This document shows, in pieces, positions 46,574 through 59,281 of a stretch of DNA of 64,000 nucleotides. Each line of letters begins with the position of its first letter. Position 1 is the first letter of the stretch. The notes under the pieces are model-generated. The model had not been told where the DNA came from. It saw only the letters and a program-made list of their open reading frames with translations, and did not search any database. Source of the stretch: Pogona vitticeps (lineage: Eukaryota; Chordata; Lepidosauria; Squamata; Agamidae); the NCBI RefSeq assembly GCF_051106095.1, contig NC_135785.1, positions 219,219,045 through 219,283,044 on the forward strand, given 5' to 3'. The position numbers and the translations under genes are program-made.

Positions 46574-49500
46574 TTTTTAAGTGAAAGTACAGATATCAGG
46601 TAATGAGGCTAGCAGTGTGCAGCAAGCTAGTAAGGTGAATTTAAGGCTATGAATTAGGAATAATCACTCAGGATGTTCATGGTAAGGTATAAGGAAACTC
46701 TTACATTCACTGTTCTGGTAAATACAGGATAAAACCTATACTTGAATACAGAAATGCTGAGAGTTTGCTTCTATGTCTTCACGAATGTGAAAAACCCAAC
46801 ATGGAGGCAGCCTCTTGGATTGTCTTCAACAGCAATGTAAATGCAGAATAAAGCTCCTAATCGCTAACAGACTGTGTGTGCATGCAAAACAGGGAGATGC
46901 CTCTTTCCTTTACCACATGATGCTTTCCCAAAGATTTAGTGTTTCAAACCTTATCCTTGCAAAGGTCAATTAATGGAGGGGTGCCTGAAGGCATGTGTGA
47001 TTCCCACATGAACTGGAACCAAAACTATACATACATTCAATATATTCTGCCTGTACTCTTGTAGCAGCCCGGGGGTGGGGGATGGGAGGGGGGATTTTTC
47101 AGAGTCATGCAGGAAAATAGATATTTTGGGCCATCTGTAGCTGCTGCTTCCATCTCCAAGAGGTTTGTGGTCTAGTCCAGGGTGCAAGTCAGAGGCTGGG
47201 AATTGGTATTAACACATTTGTGGTATGCAAGACTTCCAGCAGGGCATTCCTTTCTCACATCCAAAACTGACAGTTTGGCAGCCCTGTTTCACAGGTGGTT
47301 ATTCTTTGGACATAATATAGGGTCTTTCAGTGTTCTTACCCCTTTTCTTTAACCTGGCACCCAATTGCACTCTCAGGACTAAATGTCTGGGTCCTGTTGC
47401 TTAGAGTAGTAAGTAGAGTACGCCCATTGAATCAGTGGGGATTTGGTGAGTCAACTTTATTGCTGCTTGAAAAGATGTTTGAGTACTATAGGCTGCCAGA
47501 AATGGCTTGGCATAGCCATTTTTCACACACCTCTCATCCACAAAATGTCATTTTTGTGCTCTTTCTTTAGAGGACAAAATGCAATGAGTAGGATTTGACC
47601 AAATGGGAGAACAACATTTCATCAAGCTATTTAAATGAAAGTTATTTTTATCACTTTTCCAAATGTTTGTCGGAAATCAAATGGGTCAACGTGTCCTGCT
47701 AGCTTCCTGCTAGCTCATGGAAATATTTTGCTATGGAGAAAATTCTTGGCCATTATTATTTTTTAAGAACCAGGTGATTTCAAAATGATAGCAATATGCA
47801 TTAAAATGGTAGTCAGGGTAGCTTTTACCTTCAAGAGTCAAGAAAAAGCAGCACCAGTCCATTGCAACCTGTGTTTTTAGACTGACCATGTTGTTGTTCA
47901 GTTGTCTCAGCTCAGAGCAAACAGATTTAAGTTCAAAAATAAAACACAGGATTGAGCCTGGATCACATTATTGACACATGATCAGAAACCTATAAAACCC
48001 AAAAAGGATATTGTTTGCATTTAAAAGCAGTCCAGGTGCAGAACCATGATCTGACGCAGCCAGAGCCAGACCAAGATATTTGACTGCTTGAGGTAAAAGC
48101 CAAGATGGTGTCATCACTTTTTTTTGTCTCCAAATCACATATAGAAAGTAACTGCACTGGTAGCTTAGTCTTATTAAAACACTGGTGAGGAGGTTGCATA
48201 TATGTGATACAATGATTGTCTTCCAACAGAGTGAACAGCTTGGACGTTCAGAAGCAACACCTGGACACTGCCATCTCTATCACTTGTATTTTCTTCCTGT
48301 GGATGTCACCTCATTTTGTCTAATGACAAGGGCATCCTTGGATGCAGTCAAAAGAACTAGAACTTCTTAAGGGATTCAGATGTAACTATGGCTCTACACA
48401 GATACTGTACTTCTACTCTGGGTGATGTTGCTCAGAGGAGTTCTAATAATAATCACCTATAACCACATTCATTCAGTTAAAAGTGTTGGCTAACAAATCA
48501 TCATTATCTTGCACAAAAGGAAGAAGCAAAGAAAGAGAAGGCCATGCTAATCCATGGTGTGGAGGGAAGAGACAGCAATACCTCTACTAGAGCTAATCAA
48601 ACACCACAGAAGTATATAAAACTTTAAAGTTCACACACTTCTGTGATGGTCCTAATAAAGCCATTGCAGAAATGTGGATTGGGGTTTAATATCTCTCAGG
48701 AAAATAAACTATTGCTGGGACAGAGTCAGATGAAACACACTAGAGAGATTACTAGTATTGGCAGAGACAGAGGTGACAGTTTGAGTGTTTTCTGGTCTCA
48801 AAAATTGACAATATTGCTAATCAAATGAAAACTTCTCAAACAATAGAGATCTTGTAGATAGAGCAAAACTGCCCAAACTCCGGCTAGGCAGGATATTGAT
48901 TAGAAGGTCATTCTTTATTGCTCTACTATTGTCTAGTTCACTACCTCCTGCCGTGGGAAACTAGCAGATCTCGTTTATTGTTAAATGCCTTCTTATCAAC
49001 AAACCACACATATGGGAACTAAAGATAGGTAGGGCTTATAGAAGAAAGCTTTTTCATTATACATATATTACTGATGTGCTACTTGTTTGTTTGGGCTACG
49101 TAGTTTACCCCAGACAAGTGTACAAGCTCAGTTCTTCATCTCCTAAAATATGGTCTAAAACAAAACATACATGGACTTTAATTATTATTTTTAATTACAA
49201 GCAAATATAAACATAATGTTACATGTCTCCTATTTTCCGACAGAGAAATAAAAGAGATACCCATACATAAAACATCTACAGTATATTGAATGCACATCCA
49301 CTTTTCGGCTACCATCCTGGCCCTTCCGGATGAAAATCAAGGATATTTTTTTCCAAAACATCTGTAAATCCTCAAGGAACAGCAAAGATGCTAAGACTGA
49401 ATAAAGAAGGAAAGAACTACCTACATATTAAAGTGGATGGAACTCCAGGAAAGTCTAAACCCCTCCAGCCAACCATTGCACGGAAAACAGGATTGCTAGG

Positions 49501-50117
49501 AAGTTGCTTCATAGGCTACAGATTGGAGGTGGCAGAACCAAAGTGAATTTAGATGGGGTTTTTGCACTGGCACAGTCCTTTACAAGTGAGGAGAAGATTG
49601 AATGACTTCACACTGATGTTACTAGACTCTGTGCCACTCATCATATAATATGATTGCCCCAAATACTCTTGATGTTGCCCATGATTGCATGAATATTATT
49701 TGATGCATTTATTAATTCTACTATGGTACTTTGGACACAAGGATTTAAAAAATCTCCCCCTCTAAACATATTTAAAACAGAAAACAAGACTTAACAAACA
49801 TTTCCTGAAAGCAACAAGTGGATCTGTTTCAGAGTCAATTCCATGCAAAAGCATGTCACAACCTTATTCAACATGATGGCCTCCAACTGTACTGACAACT
49901 GCCTTCAGTCCCAGACAAATTTACCATTTACCATTAACACTTCCGCAAGTGAACAGGTTGTGGGGAAAATGGCATCTTTCAAATAACACAGAACTCATTG
50001 TCTGGTGAACATCACATTCAGTATAAGTCCCATTAGAACCCCACAGGGGGGATTTCTTTCCACAGAAAGGTCATTGCATTGCATTTCATGAGAAAAAAGG
50101 ATATCTCACTGCAGGAA
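46574..50117. other. intergenic, no gene seen
   Basis: Mostly AT-rich. A G-rich run lies near 47070-47100. Around 47395-47440 is a worn piece of the old repeat seen at 50118. No coding signal. Confidence 0.4.
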
Positions 50118-50215
50118 ATAATTTACAGGGCACTCCTATGTACGTCTACTCAAAAGCAAGTCCCACTGAGCTGAGCATGGCTTACTCCCAATTAAGTATG
50201 CATAAGAGTCTAATT
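50118..50215 (+). repeat. old dispersed repeat
   Basis: The phrases 'cagggcactcctatgtacgt', 'ctactcaaaagcaagtccca' and 'ggcttactcccaattaag' form a pattern common in reptile genomes, and a reverse copy lies at about 39305-39370. Its class is uncertain. Confidence 0.5.
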
Positions 50216-51330
50216 TGGAAGTCTAATTGCTAAATCAGCTAACAGTCTTATTGCTTATCCTTTTAATATCCAAAAATAATGACAGGGATAACTATGCAGT
50301 TGGGTACAGAACCTTCCAAATATTGCTACCAAGCTGCAAAATGTAGTCAGTGAGAAGAACAAGAATTTTTCAAAGAAATAAAGGATTTTATAATGTGCCT
50401 TCCCACTCTATTTAAAGAATCCTGTAGTTCTTTACAGCTATAGCACATTCTTTATAAATATCACAATGTATCTTGAATCTCCCTAGTTCAGGGTCTCTTG
50501 ATCAAACATGTGGGTTGCAATCAGTATGTATCCTCAGACATGTGAGAGACTATGTGCACCATGATCTATACTATGATTGTACTATAATTGTTGAGACAGA
50601 ACATAAACAGGAATAGCTTGATGTTCCTGTGTTCCCTCTGTGCTGAAATATTTTGAAGGGCTGTTTTTTGGACTTTATGAAATGGCGGAGCAAATATCTG
50701 AGTAGATACAACACATACAATGTCTAACCATAACCTTTAACCTCTCAGGTAAACTTATGTTGCCATGCCCACTCTATTTTTTATAATATCTTTTAAAAAA
50801 ATTTACACCAGAAATAGAAACTTTTTTTAACATCTGTCTGGACACGAAGGAGTTTAGTCTTTTCATCCTCAGATTCATTTAATTTGGTCCTGACTGGAAG
50901 GGCTTTGAAAGGGCTTCCTCTTTTTTCTTTCTTTTTCCCCAGAATCATAATTTCACTCCCTGCAGCCTGGATTCTTTCCAAATAAAAAAGGGTGGTTGGG
51001 ACTAATCATTCTCTTTCAAAAGAAGCAATTCAATTCAATAAAAAAGACCCTTTTTTCTGGGACCAATAACAGACTCTCTGCTACATCTGTGCCAAAACTG
51101 ATGCTGATCTGAGGTTCTATTTCAAAATTATAATTTTTGTTTGGGGTGTCTCCATTGTTAGAATGGCTTTGTAAATTTTTGCTTTACTGCACAAGAACAT
51201 AGCTACACTACCATGCAGCAATAATTCAGTCCTTTAAAAAAAAAAGCCAAACACTTCTCTGTTTCATGAACATTGGTTTTGTAACTAAGATTGAAAATTT
51301 CAAGAAATAGCTTAACATTGCAACACAATA
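50216..51330. other. intergenic, no gene seen
   Basis: No recognisable feature. Confidence 0.4.
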
Positions 51331-51450
51331 CAGCGGTGCCTCGCTTAACGAGCAAATCCGCATAGCGACACTTTTTTGCGATCGCTAATGCGATCACATT
51401 GCGATGTTTAGATAGGCTAAACATCGCATTGCGATGATCGGTAAGCATGT
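51331..51450. mobile_element. Tigger-like MITE, left end only
   Basis: Starts cagcggtgcctcgcttaacg after TA and follows the element at 15102-15535 through 'gcgatcgctaatgcgatc' and 'tgatcggtaag', then stops. It is a truncated copy of the same family. Confidence 0.8.
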
Positions 51451-51724
51451 TTAGTTTTACATAGCAACAGGTAGCTTGAATGTTAACAACATCAACTAAC
51501 AGCAGTCAATATGGTCTGCAGAATTCCCTGTGTGTGTTTACTCTCATTCATGAGGAGACACAATTCAAGGGAAAACACCAGAATCTGACTCTTTTTCATC
51601 AGTTAACCATTTCCTGTCCAAACACAAAGCATGGCTGATGGATAAAAGTATTGTATTACAGTTGAAAACTGTCAAAATGATTCAAAAATGTCCTTAACAG
51701 TAACTGAATTCAATCCTGATGGAT

Positions 51725-51900
51725 TCTTGTGGCCGGCTCAAAGGTCGACTCAGCCTTTCATCCTTCGGAGGTCAGTAAAATGAGTACCCAGCTCTTTGGG
51801 AGGGGCAATGAGTAGCCTGCATAATTAAATTGTAAACTGTCCAGAGAGTGCTTTAATCACTGTGGGGTAGTATATAAGCAGCACACTTTGCTTCTGCTTT
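51725..51900 (+). mobile_element. SINE-like repeat (tail part)
   Basis: The phrases 'gtcgactcagcctttcatcc', 'cagtaaaatgagtacccagc' and 'gtaaactgtccagagagtgc' and the 'gtatataagcagc' end match the body and tail of a reptile tRNA-type SINE. The head is not clear. Confidence 0.55.
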
Positions 51901-52439
51901 AAAGTATTATATTCAGTTTTTTAATGGATGTTATTTATTACGTCCTTTCTGAACCCTATCCATCCAGAGGGGGTTAGAAAATAAAATTAAAGGGCCTTGC
52001 TTGAGTTTGCTCATGCCCATCATATTTTGATACACCGTTACCTCTAGGATTTCCAGGTCTCAGGTCACCAGTTGAAGTCTTGTGAATTACTGTGTTTCTG
52101 TAGGATCTCAGGGAGGAGACTGAAATATCAGGGAAAGCAGCACTGTTGGACCAGAGGTCTGATTTTTTTTATTTTTATTTTTATTTTGGTGAGGTGTCTT
52201 TCCAACCTTCTCCTCCCACCCCATTGCCAGCAGACACTAGAACTCACTGCCTACATGCAAAGGCATTTGTATTATGCATTTCCTTTCCTCTCAAGCCTTG
52301 TGTGTCTCACCTTGGTGACTTCAAGAGAACTTGACCCTCAGTCTCAGGCTTTGGCCCTTAAATCTTAAGGAATGAGATGATGCTGATTTGCCAGGCTAAT
52401 TATACTGTAGGACGCTCAGCTGCAGACATGCCTGGAAGT
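51901..52439. other. intergenic, no gene seen
   Basis: No recognisable feature beyond an AT-rich run near 52168-52190. Confidence 0.4.
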
Positions 52440-53417
52440 GAAAAGAAAGTCTGATGCTGCAAAGAAAAATACTGCATAGGAACCTGGAATGTAAGATCTA
52501 TAAACCTTGGTGAGCTGGATGTGGTCGAACAGGAGATGGCAAGAATAAACAATGACATCCTGGGCGTCAGTGAACTAAAATGGACGGGAATGGGCTAATT
52601 CAATTCAGACGATTATCATATCTACTATTGTGGGCAAGAAGCCCATTGAGCAGCCCTCATAGTTAACAAAAGAGTAGGAAAAGTTGTACTAGGATACAAT
52701 CTCAAAAATGATAGAATGATTTCAATAAGAATCCAAGGCAGACCTATCAACATCACAGTAATCCAAGTTTATGCACCAACAGCCAATGCTGAAGAGGTGG
52801 AAACTGACCATTTCTATGAAGACTTACAACACCTTCTAGAACTGACACCAAAGAAAGATGTTCTTCTCATTATAGGGGATTGGAATGCTAAAGTAGGGAG
52901 TCAAGAGATAAAAGGAAGAACGGGTAAGTTTGGCCTTGCAGTTCAAAACAAAGCAGGACAAAGGCTAATAGAGTTTTGTCAAGAGAACAAGCTGGTCATC
53001 ACAAACACTCTTTTCCAACAACACAAGAGGCAACTCTACACATGGACATCACCAGATGGGCAATACCGAAATCAGATTATGTTTTCTGCAGCCAAAGATG
53101 GAGAAGCTCTATATAGTCACCAAAAACAAGAAACGGAGCTGATTGTGGCTCTGACCATCAGCTTCTTATAGCAAAACTCAAACTTAAACTGAAGAATGTA
53201 GGAAAACACCACTGGGCTAGTCAGGTATAATTGTACAAGAAAGATCTGGATGTCCTGGACAACCCAGATAGTGTGCTTTCTGACCTTCATCCAGACATCC
53301 TGGAGAGGGAAGTCAAGAGGGTCTTAGAAAGCATGGCTAACAACAAGGCCAGTGGAGGTGATGGCATTCCAGTCAAACTATTTAAAAACTTAAAAGATGA
53401 CGCTGTTAAGGTGTCAA
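52440..53417 (+). mobile_element. BovB LINE, 5' half (endonuclease and start of RT)
   Basis: The plus strand encodes the apurinic-type endonuclease of BovB. WNVRSINLGELDVVEQEMARIN with early stops is followed by an open stretch 52716-53171 containing QVYAPT, IGDWNAKVG and FCQENKLVITNTLF, and then NQI where the active protein has a DYI motif. After an internal deletion, 53230-53415 reads DILEREVKRVLESMANNKASGGDGIPVKLFKNLKDDAVK, the beginning of the reverse transcriptase. The rest of the RT is absent; the sequence switches to the composite repeat at about 53425. This is the only BovB copy here that retains the front of the element. Confidence 0.92.
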
Positions 53418-53424
53418 TATGCTT

Positions 53425-54216
53425 TTTCTTTTCTGGCTTTTTCTTACGATCTGGATCATCAGATCCAGATAGTATGATCTGAATTGCTTTAAATTGATCT
53501 GATTTGGTCTTGACAGTTGTCGGTGCAAATCAGCCCAGTTTGATTTGGAATTCAGTATATCAGTGTCACAAATGGTGACAGGTTTTATGAATGCTCCAGC
53601 ATATTTGCTTCATCCAAGATTTCTTTTCTTGTGGGGTAATTAGTGTGGATGGTGACAGCAGTCTGATTCTTTGGAGGAAAGCAATGACAGACCTAGAAAG
53701 CATCTTAAAAAGCAGAGACATCACCTTGCTGACAAAGGTCCGCAAAATTAAAGCTATGGTTTTTCCAGTAGCAATGTATGGAAGTGAGAGCTGGACCATA
53801 AAGAAGGCTGCCCGCCGAAGAATTGATTATTTTGAACTGTGGTGCTGGAGGAGACTCTTGAGAGTTCCCTGGACTGCAAGGAGAACAAACCTATCCATTT
53901 TGAAGGAAATCAACCCTGAGTGCTCAATAGAAGGACAGATCCTGAAGCTGAGGTTCCAATACTTTGGCCATCCCATGAGAAGAGAAGACTCCCTGGAAAA
54001 GACCCTGATGTTGGGAAAATGCAAGGGCAAGAAGAGAAGGGGATGACAGAGGGCGAGATGGTTGGACAATGTTATCGAAGCGACCAACATGAAGTTGACC
54101 TAACTCCGGGAGGCAGTGGAAGACAGGAGGGCCCAGTGTGCTCTGGTCCATGGGGTCATGAAGAGTTGGACATGACTAAACGACTAAGCAACAACAACAA
54201 TTATCTTAGTGTACAA
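53425..54216 (+). repeat. composite repeat, arm 1 (unknown block + BovB tail)
   Basis: This ~790-bp unit is repeated in inverted orientation at 59282-60085. Its first ~215 bp (unknown block X, containing gatctggatcatcagatcca) match no family I recognise. The rest is a BovB 3' end (53647-54198), followed by aattatcttagtgt and a few more shared bases. Homology between the arms stops at about 54216. Confidence 0.9.
53647..54198 (+). mobile_element. BovB 3' end inside composite arm 1
   Basis: Encodes KAMTDLESILKSRDITLLTKV, MYGSESWTIKKA, LWCWRRLLRVPWTARR and FQYFGHPMRREDSLEK, followed by the 3' tail of repeated 'aac'. Its right flank keeps aattatcttagtgt (54199-54212). Its left flank has only a shortened form (aattagtgt, 53638-53646). 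Confidence 0.92.
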
Positions 54217-55079
54217 AACAACAACTACAACAATTATACTGTTCATGTAAACACCTGTCTTTAGCCTTCTGATCTCACAGAACTTCAAACCTCACAGCAA
54301 AACTGAACTACTAATATGTAATTATTGAAGGACATTTTTCCCAAACAGTAACCCTGAATTATTTCAGAACACAAACACATTTCAAAACATGTCATGTCTG
54401 TTTTCCACCCTATTGCTCAGAACAGAGGGAGCAGGGGAAATCTCCCTTTTCTATGTGTAAAGCTTTGAAAGTACTGTGGGACTACTTTCTCTCAGTTCCA
54501 CCAGTTTCACCATATTCTGCTTGCTATTCTAACCATGCATAATTTCGTGTTAAATTGACATTTCTGTCCATTACATCCCGTGCTACTCTTGACTTTTTGA
54601 CAAAACTTGCAAATACTGGGTGCTTTGTTTTCAGCTAGTCTTAGTTTCCTTTTGATGTTGGAAGAACTAGTTGAATGTTTTGCTTTAGGGACACCAAATA
54701 GTTTTCTGAAAGGTCCTGCAGAGCCCACATGAGGATCACATGCAGGCTTGATTCTTCGCTCTTTCTCATAGAAGTAAATGCAAAAGCCATGCCTCAAGAA
54801 AGGTGGAGGCCTTTCCCCCCACCCTTCTCATCTAGGTCACAACTACCCTGCTCATGCAATTTCTTTCTTCCTGTCCTATATTTTCCAACCTCTTTCCCAC
54901 AGTGTTTCTTGTTGCTGAATCAGATTATGCATGCAGGAATTGGTTTGAAAGATATGCTTATATTAAATAACTGATTGTTCATGTAATAATGATACTGTTT
55001 TCACTTAATGAAACATTCTGTACATCCATCCATAAAACACTCATATATAAAAAAAAAGCTTCATCAGCTTTAGACCAGG
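54217..55079. other. intergenic, no gene seen
   Basis: No recognisable feature between the composite repeat and the next LINE remnant. Confidence 0.4.
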
Positions 55080-56215
55080 GAGGAACTTGAATACTCTCAC
55101 TCTACTTCAGTAGTAGTCTTTTCAAAATCAATATTAAATGGTGGAAATACAATCAAATCCATAAATACATGAGCAGTTCCAGTAATTGGGTACCTCGCTG
55201 GGATAACAGACTTGACCCTTGGAAAAATTGGATCAAAAAACACAGAAATTAATGAACATACATCACACACTACATTTAAAAAGTGATGTGGACAGATTAT
55301 ATTTAATATGGAAAATTGGAGGTAGTGGATTAATACAAATACAAGAAGTAGTAGAGAAAGAGAAAGAAGAAGCCTAAATGATTATATTAAAAGAAGCAGA
55401 GACAAATTACTTAAAGCAGTGAAAATAGAGAACATCTTGAAAATAACAGAAACAAAGGCTGAATACAAGAAACAGCAATTTAAAGCTGAAAAACAGGCTA
55501 CTTCATGGAAAATATCTGAGAAATATTGATGGAAGACATGATAATAATTTAATTGGGGCACAGCTAAACTGGGGACCATCAAGAAAGTAACATAAGGTTT
55601 GATCTTTGCTGCACAAGAACAAGTGCTCCAAACTAATATAATGCATGCTAAAATTCAAGGAATTAGTGTAAGGAGCCATGACAGCTTTTGCCAAGAAAAA
55701 ATGAAAGTGTATTTCTCCTCATCTGTGAATGTTCAACGATTGAACAGAAGACTACAAAACTAGACATGATAGAGCTGCAAAATTAATACACTGGTCATTA
55801 TTTAAAAAGTATAATCTGCCAGCACCCAAGAATCTGTGGAAACATCAGATAGAGAAGGTGTTATAAAATGACCAAGTTAAGATCTTGTGGGACTTTTAGA
55901 TTTAAAGAGTCAGGTACCTATAATATACCAGATGTAGCAGTAACTGAAAGAAATATCTGGATAATTGACATTGCAATTCCAGAGGATGCCAGAGTTGAGG
56001 ATAAAGAGCTGGGAAAATGAACAAAGATAAAGAGCTGAAAAAATTAATAAAATACAGAGACCTGTCAACAGAAATAACTCAATTGTGGACTGAAACACAT
56101 TTCAGTGGTCTCCATGGTCATCAGGGCATTGAAGACAAAGCAGACATGAATTTAAGAGATGACTTGCCCATTTTATTTGCAGGTGGACAGGTTGATTGAG
56201 GAGTGGCAATTAAAT
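55080..56215 (+). mobile_element. decayed LINE, probable R4/Dong-like, with C-terminal endonuclease-type block
   Basis: Scattered translated blocks run in the order expected near the C-terminus of LINEs that carry a restriction-like endonuclease: LKSDVDRLYLIWKIGGSGLIQIQ, KAETNYLK, RHDRAAKLIHWSLFKKYNLP, then NDQVKILWDF, IWIIDIAIPEDARVEDKELGK, and KLIKYRDLSTEITQLW. The IDIAIPxD...KE...KY pattern is the endonuclease core of this group. Stops and frame changes are frequent, so it is old. The clade assignment is from memory of the pattern and is moderately sure. Confidence 0.6.
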
Positions 56216-56598
56216 CAAGGCAGGATAGGCATCAATAGTGGGCTCCGACAGAAGCCTAGGCCCTGGCTGAGGTGGCCGTATGTACAGTAGTACAGAGAAG
56301 AGTCCTCTTTGAAAGACACGTCTCTTTTGAATGACTGTCTAATACCGATCCAGTTTAAAGAGCAAATCTACAAAGGGAAGTAGGGGCCAGCCCTGCAGTT
56401 GCCCATCAAAGCTTAGGGAACCGAACAGCTCAAGCACACAAGTGACTTGGTCTGTTTTCTCTGAAGTGGGGAAATACACGTACTGTATTTCTATTTAAAT
56501 AGCAGTAATTATTTTTTTAAATTTGGACCTATGGATATTAATTAGCATATGGATAATTTGTGGAAACTTGCATCCACTTTTTCTTCTTTCATTGTGAC

Positions 56599-56641
<43 letters not shown>

Positions 56642-57468
56642 AGAAACATACATGTCACCATAAATGTGGCACTTACTCAAAGATACTGAGGTACTAACTC
56701 TGGTACTGTAGGGTAGGAAAAGAAAGCCTGCATGAACTGAATAATGCCCATGTAATTGTGGTATGGAGGGTTCTATGACAGCAGAGTCATTCTCCTGTTT
56801 TCTCCCCCTTTATCCTCATGTACACAGACACTTCTATTCACTTCCAACCGTCTCTCACCATTTAAACGGAATACTGTTAAACCAATGAATGCTGTTGATG
56901 CTTCTGGCTATTTAGAGAGAAGTTAATGTGTGCAGCAAAATAGGCAGACAGGCAGGTGGTCTCTTGAAAAAGACTCCAGCATAAGATTCTCCAGATGCCA
57001 GTATTATAACAGCAGGGCCCTCTTCACAGCAGGCTGCTATGCTGAAGCAGCAGTTCTTATGGCTTTTGTGATGTACTCTGGTTATTTAGAATTTGCTGAG
57101 GACACAGCCCTTAGGCAAAATCTGTGTTCTGTCAGAGTTGACCTATATGTTTACAGATGTCATTTCACACAATCTCATAAACCTGTTCGGAAAAAGTACT
57201 CTTATCTATAAAATATTGTTAAATTTAGGGTTCATTTTCCCAACATCAGAATATTAATGCAATTGAGAACCCCAGCTCTATTTCTAATGGCGGCGGGGGA
57301 GGGGAATCAGCAAACCATCACCATCTAGAAACGTGATTTTAAAAAATCTTTAAAAAATAAATGCTTTGCCTGTTTTTCAAAGAATAGTTCCGTGAGCTGC
57401 TAACAAAGAAGAAATGAAATAGAATAAACACAAAGACATAAAAAAGTTTAGAACTATTGAAGTTAAAA
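56216..57468. other. intergenic with (TC)n microsatellite
   Basis: A (TC)n run lies at 56602-56639. No gene was seen. Confidence 0.5.
56602..56639. repeat. (CT)n microsatellite
   Basis: Nineteen uninterrupted CT units. Confidence 0.97.
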
Positions 57469-57482
57469 CATAAAGCAGATTT

Positions 57483-57688
57483 ATTTGCGAAGGCTTTCAC
57501 GACCAGTATCTAATGGTTGTTGTAGGTTTTTCGGGCTCTTGGGCCATGTTCTGAAGATTGTTCTTCGTAACGTTTCGCCAGTCTCTGTGGCCGACATCTT
57601 CAGAAGATGCCGGCCACAGAGACTGGTGAAACGTGAGGAAGAACAACCTTCAGAACACGGCCAAAGAGCCTGAAAAACCCACAACAAC
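57483..57688. mobile_element. foldback insertion with 14-bp target-site duplication
   Basis: An insertion of about 206 bp whose two arms (about 57510-57601 and 57604-57690) are near-perfect reverse complements around the palindromic centre catcttcagaagatg. The direct repeat cataaagcagattt flanks it (57469-57482 and 57689-57702). It starts 'gcgaaggctttcacgaccag', like the smaller relative at 26311-26438. A 14-bp duplication suggests target-primed retrotransposition, but the palindrome suggests a foldback; a Penelope-like origin is possible. Confidence 0.8.
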
Positions 57689-57702
57689 CATAAAGCAGAT
57701 TT

Positions 57703-58379
57703 TAAAAAAAAAACTTAAATGACATAGGCAAAATGAAGCATTTGTTTGTTTTGTTTGTCTGAGCATATAGAATATTGATTGCACCAGTCAAAGACCACTG
57801 CAAGATCAGTGAGACTGACATAAAATAACAGTAAAACAGCTAAAATTGAGGTAAGAGGCACAATAAATATACATGCATGTTAGGTGCCTTTAAGTTAGTA
57901 CTTTGGATACCTTTGAAACAATATTTTGCTTATAAAATAAATTAATCCATTACAGGTGGTATTTGACTGTGATTGTATTAAGATACACTAAAATTAGTGA
58001 GGTTATCAGATTACATTCATGCTATTATATTTTTGAAGCTTAGTACTGGTTTTAGTCCAGAGTCCTAGGGTGACGTTTTGGGTCATGTATGGTTTGTCCC
58101 TTGAAGGAGGAAGTCCATTTTATCTTTCACATCCCAGAACTTCCTTCTCTTTAGCATGGGATCTAGATAACATTCTCTAATGTCAGTATATAACTGATAG
58201 TCAGGAATATAATGAGCTAAATCTTCCACAGCTCGTGCCCCACAGATATTTCAGTAATTTGTAAACTGGCCTGATTAAGTGCCATGCACTACTCTGGGTG
58301 GTTAATAACAGTATGAATAACCCTCCCAACTAAGCACTGTACCCAGATAGACTTCCCTACTACCCCAAATCAAATCAGA
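57703..58379. other. intergenic, no gene seen
   Basis: AT-rich with no recognisable feature. Confidence 0.4.
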
Positions 58380-58860
58380 CAGCAAATCCAACAGAGCACA
58401 CCGATGGCAGCCAGGTGAAACAGCACTCATCGTTAATTTGGAGGGAAAGTGTCTCTAAAGCGTTATTCAAAGGTTGCAGTCTAACTATTTCTTGAAAGTT
58501 GGGATGGAGAGGGCATGATGGATTTCTACCAGGAAACAATTCCAGAGATCTGGACCCACTACTGAGAGGGCTTGATTTCTTGTAGAAACCTTCATTGCCT
58601 ACCTCAGCATGGCAACCAGATTGGCCTGGGTGGATCTGGTGGCACAGGCTAATGTTATTCAAGGGATGCACACTGACAGATAATGGGGTCTTGTTATCTG
58701 AATATATCCGCTCAGTTGAAAGCTGCTTCTACAGCCATTCAGCTGAAATGCCAGAAGGCTGCCTGAAAGGAAAAGGTTGTTGGCTACTAGTAGAGGGACA
58801 ATATTGAGGGCTACAATCTACTCTTCTTTGGAAGGAAAATACCCAGCTGAGGGCCTTCCA
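58380..58860 (-). mobile_element. worn L2/CR1-type LINE remnant, minus strand (possible)
   Basis: Phrases such as 'ggaaacaattccagagatct' and 'actactgagagggctt' resemble, on the minus strand, the WNSLP region of the LINE family at 16930-17420. Translation is not possible. Confidence 0.3.
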
Positions 58861-59281
58861 TATCTCATATATGGAGATGTTCACCCTCTCTGTAACATAC
58901 CATGACAAAACACCCCAAATCTAACTAGCAACAACCTCCACTTATTGCCTGCTGTACCAAAACTTGGGCAAGTTATTTGTTGAAATACAATGCCTAGCCA
59001 ACACAGCTAGTCCAGAAGTGATCCAAACTGGATTAGATCAATTCAGACCAACTTGGTGATCTGTAGAGTAAAGCAAATTCAGCTAGCATATCTCCAAGAT
59101 ATTACAAAACAGTAGCATAAAAGCAAAGTCCTGGGGGTGGGGAGATTATAGGAATTAAAATTTAGTTTGTTCTCCCCGCCCCCATCTTACTTACACAAAG
59201 TTTCATTCATTTAAAATTCAGATGATTTTAACTGAGTACTTCTAAAGTGATGGGAGATGATTGGTGGTGTTTTCTCTTTTT
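58861..59281. other. intergenic, no gene seen
   Basis: No recognisable feature. Confidence 0.4.

Noticed and set aside
46119-46574. 151-residue minus-strand open frame
   Set aside because: It lies in the CpG-rich possible LTR segment, has no known domain and no homologous block; openness reflects base composition.
53591-54046. 151-residue plus-strand open frame as a host gene
   Set aside because: Its sequence is BovB reverse transcriptase C-terminus.
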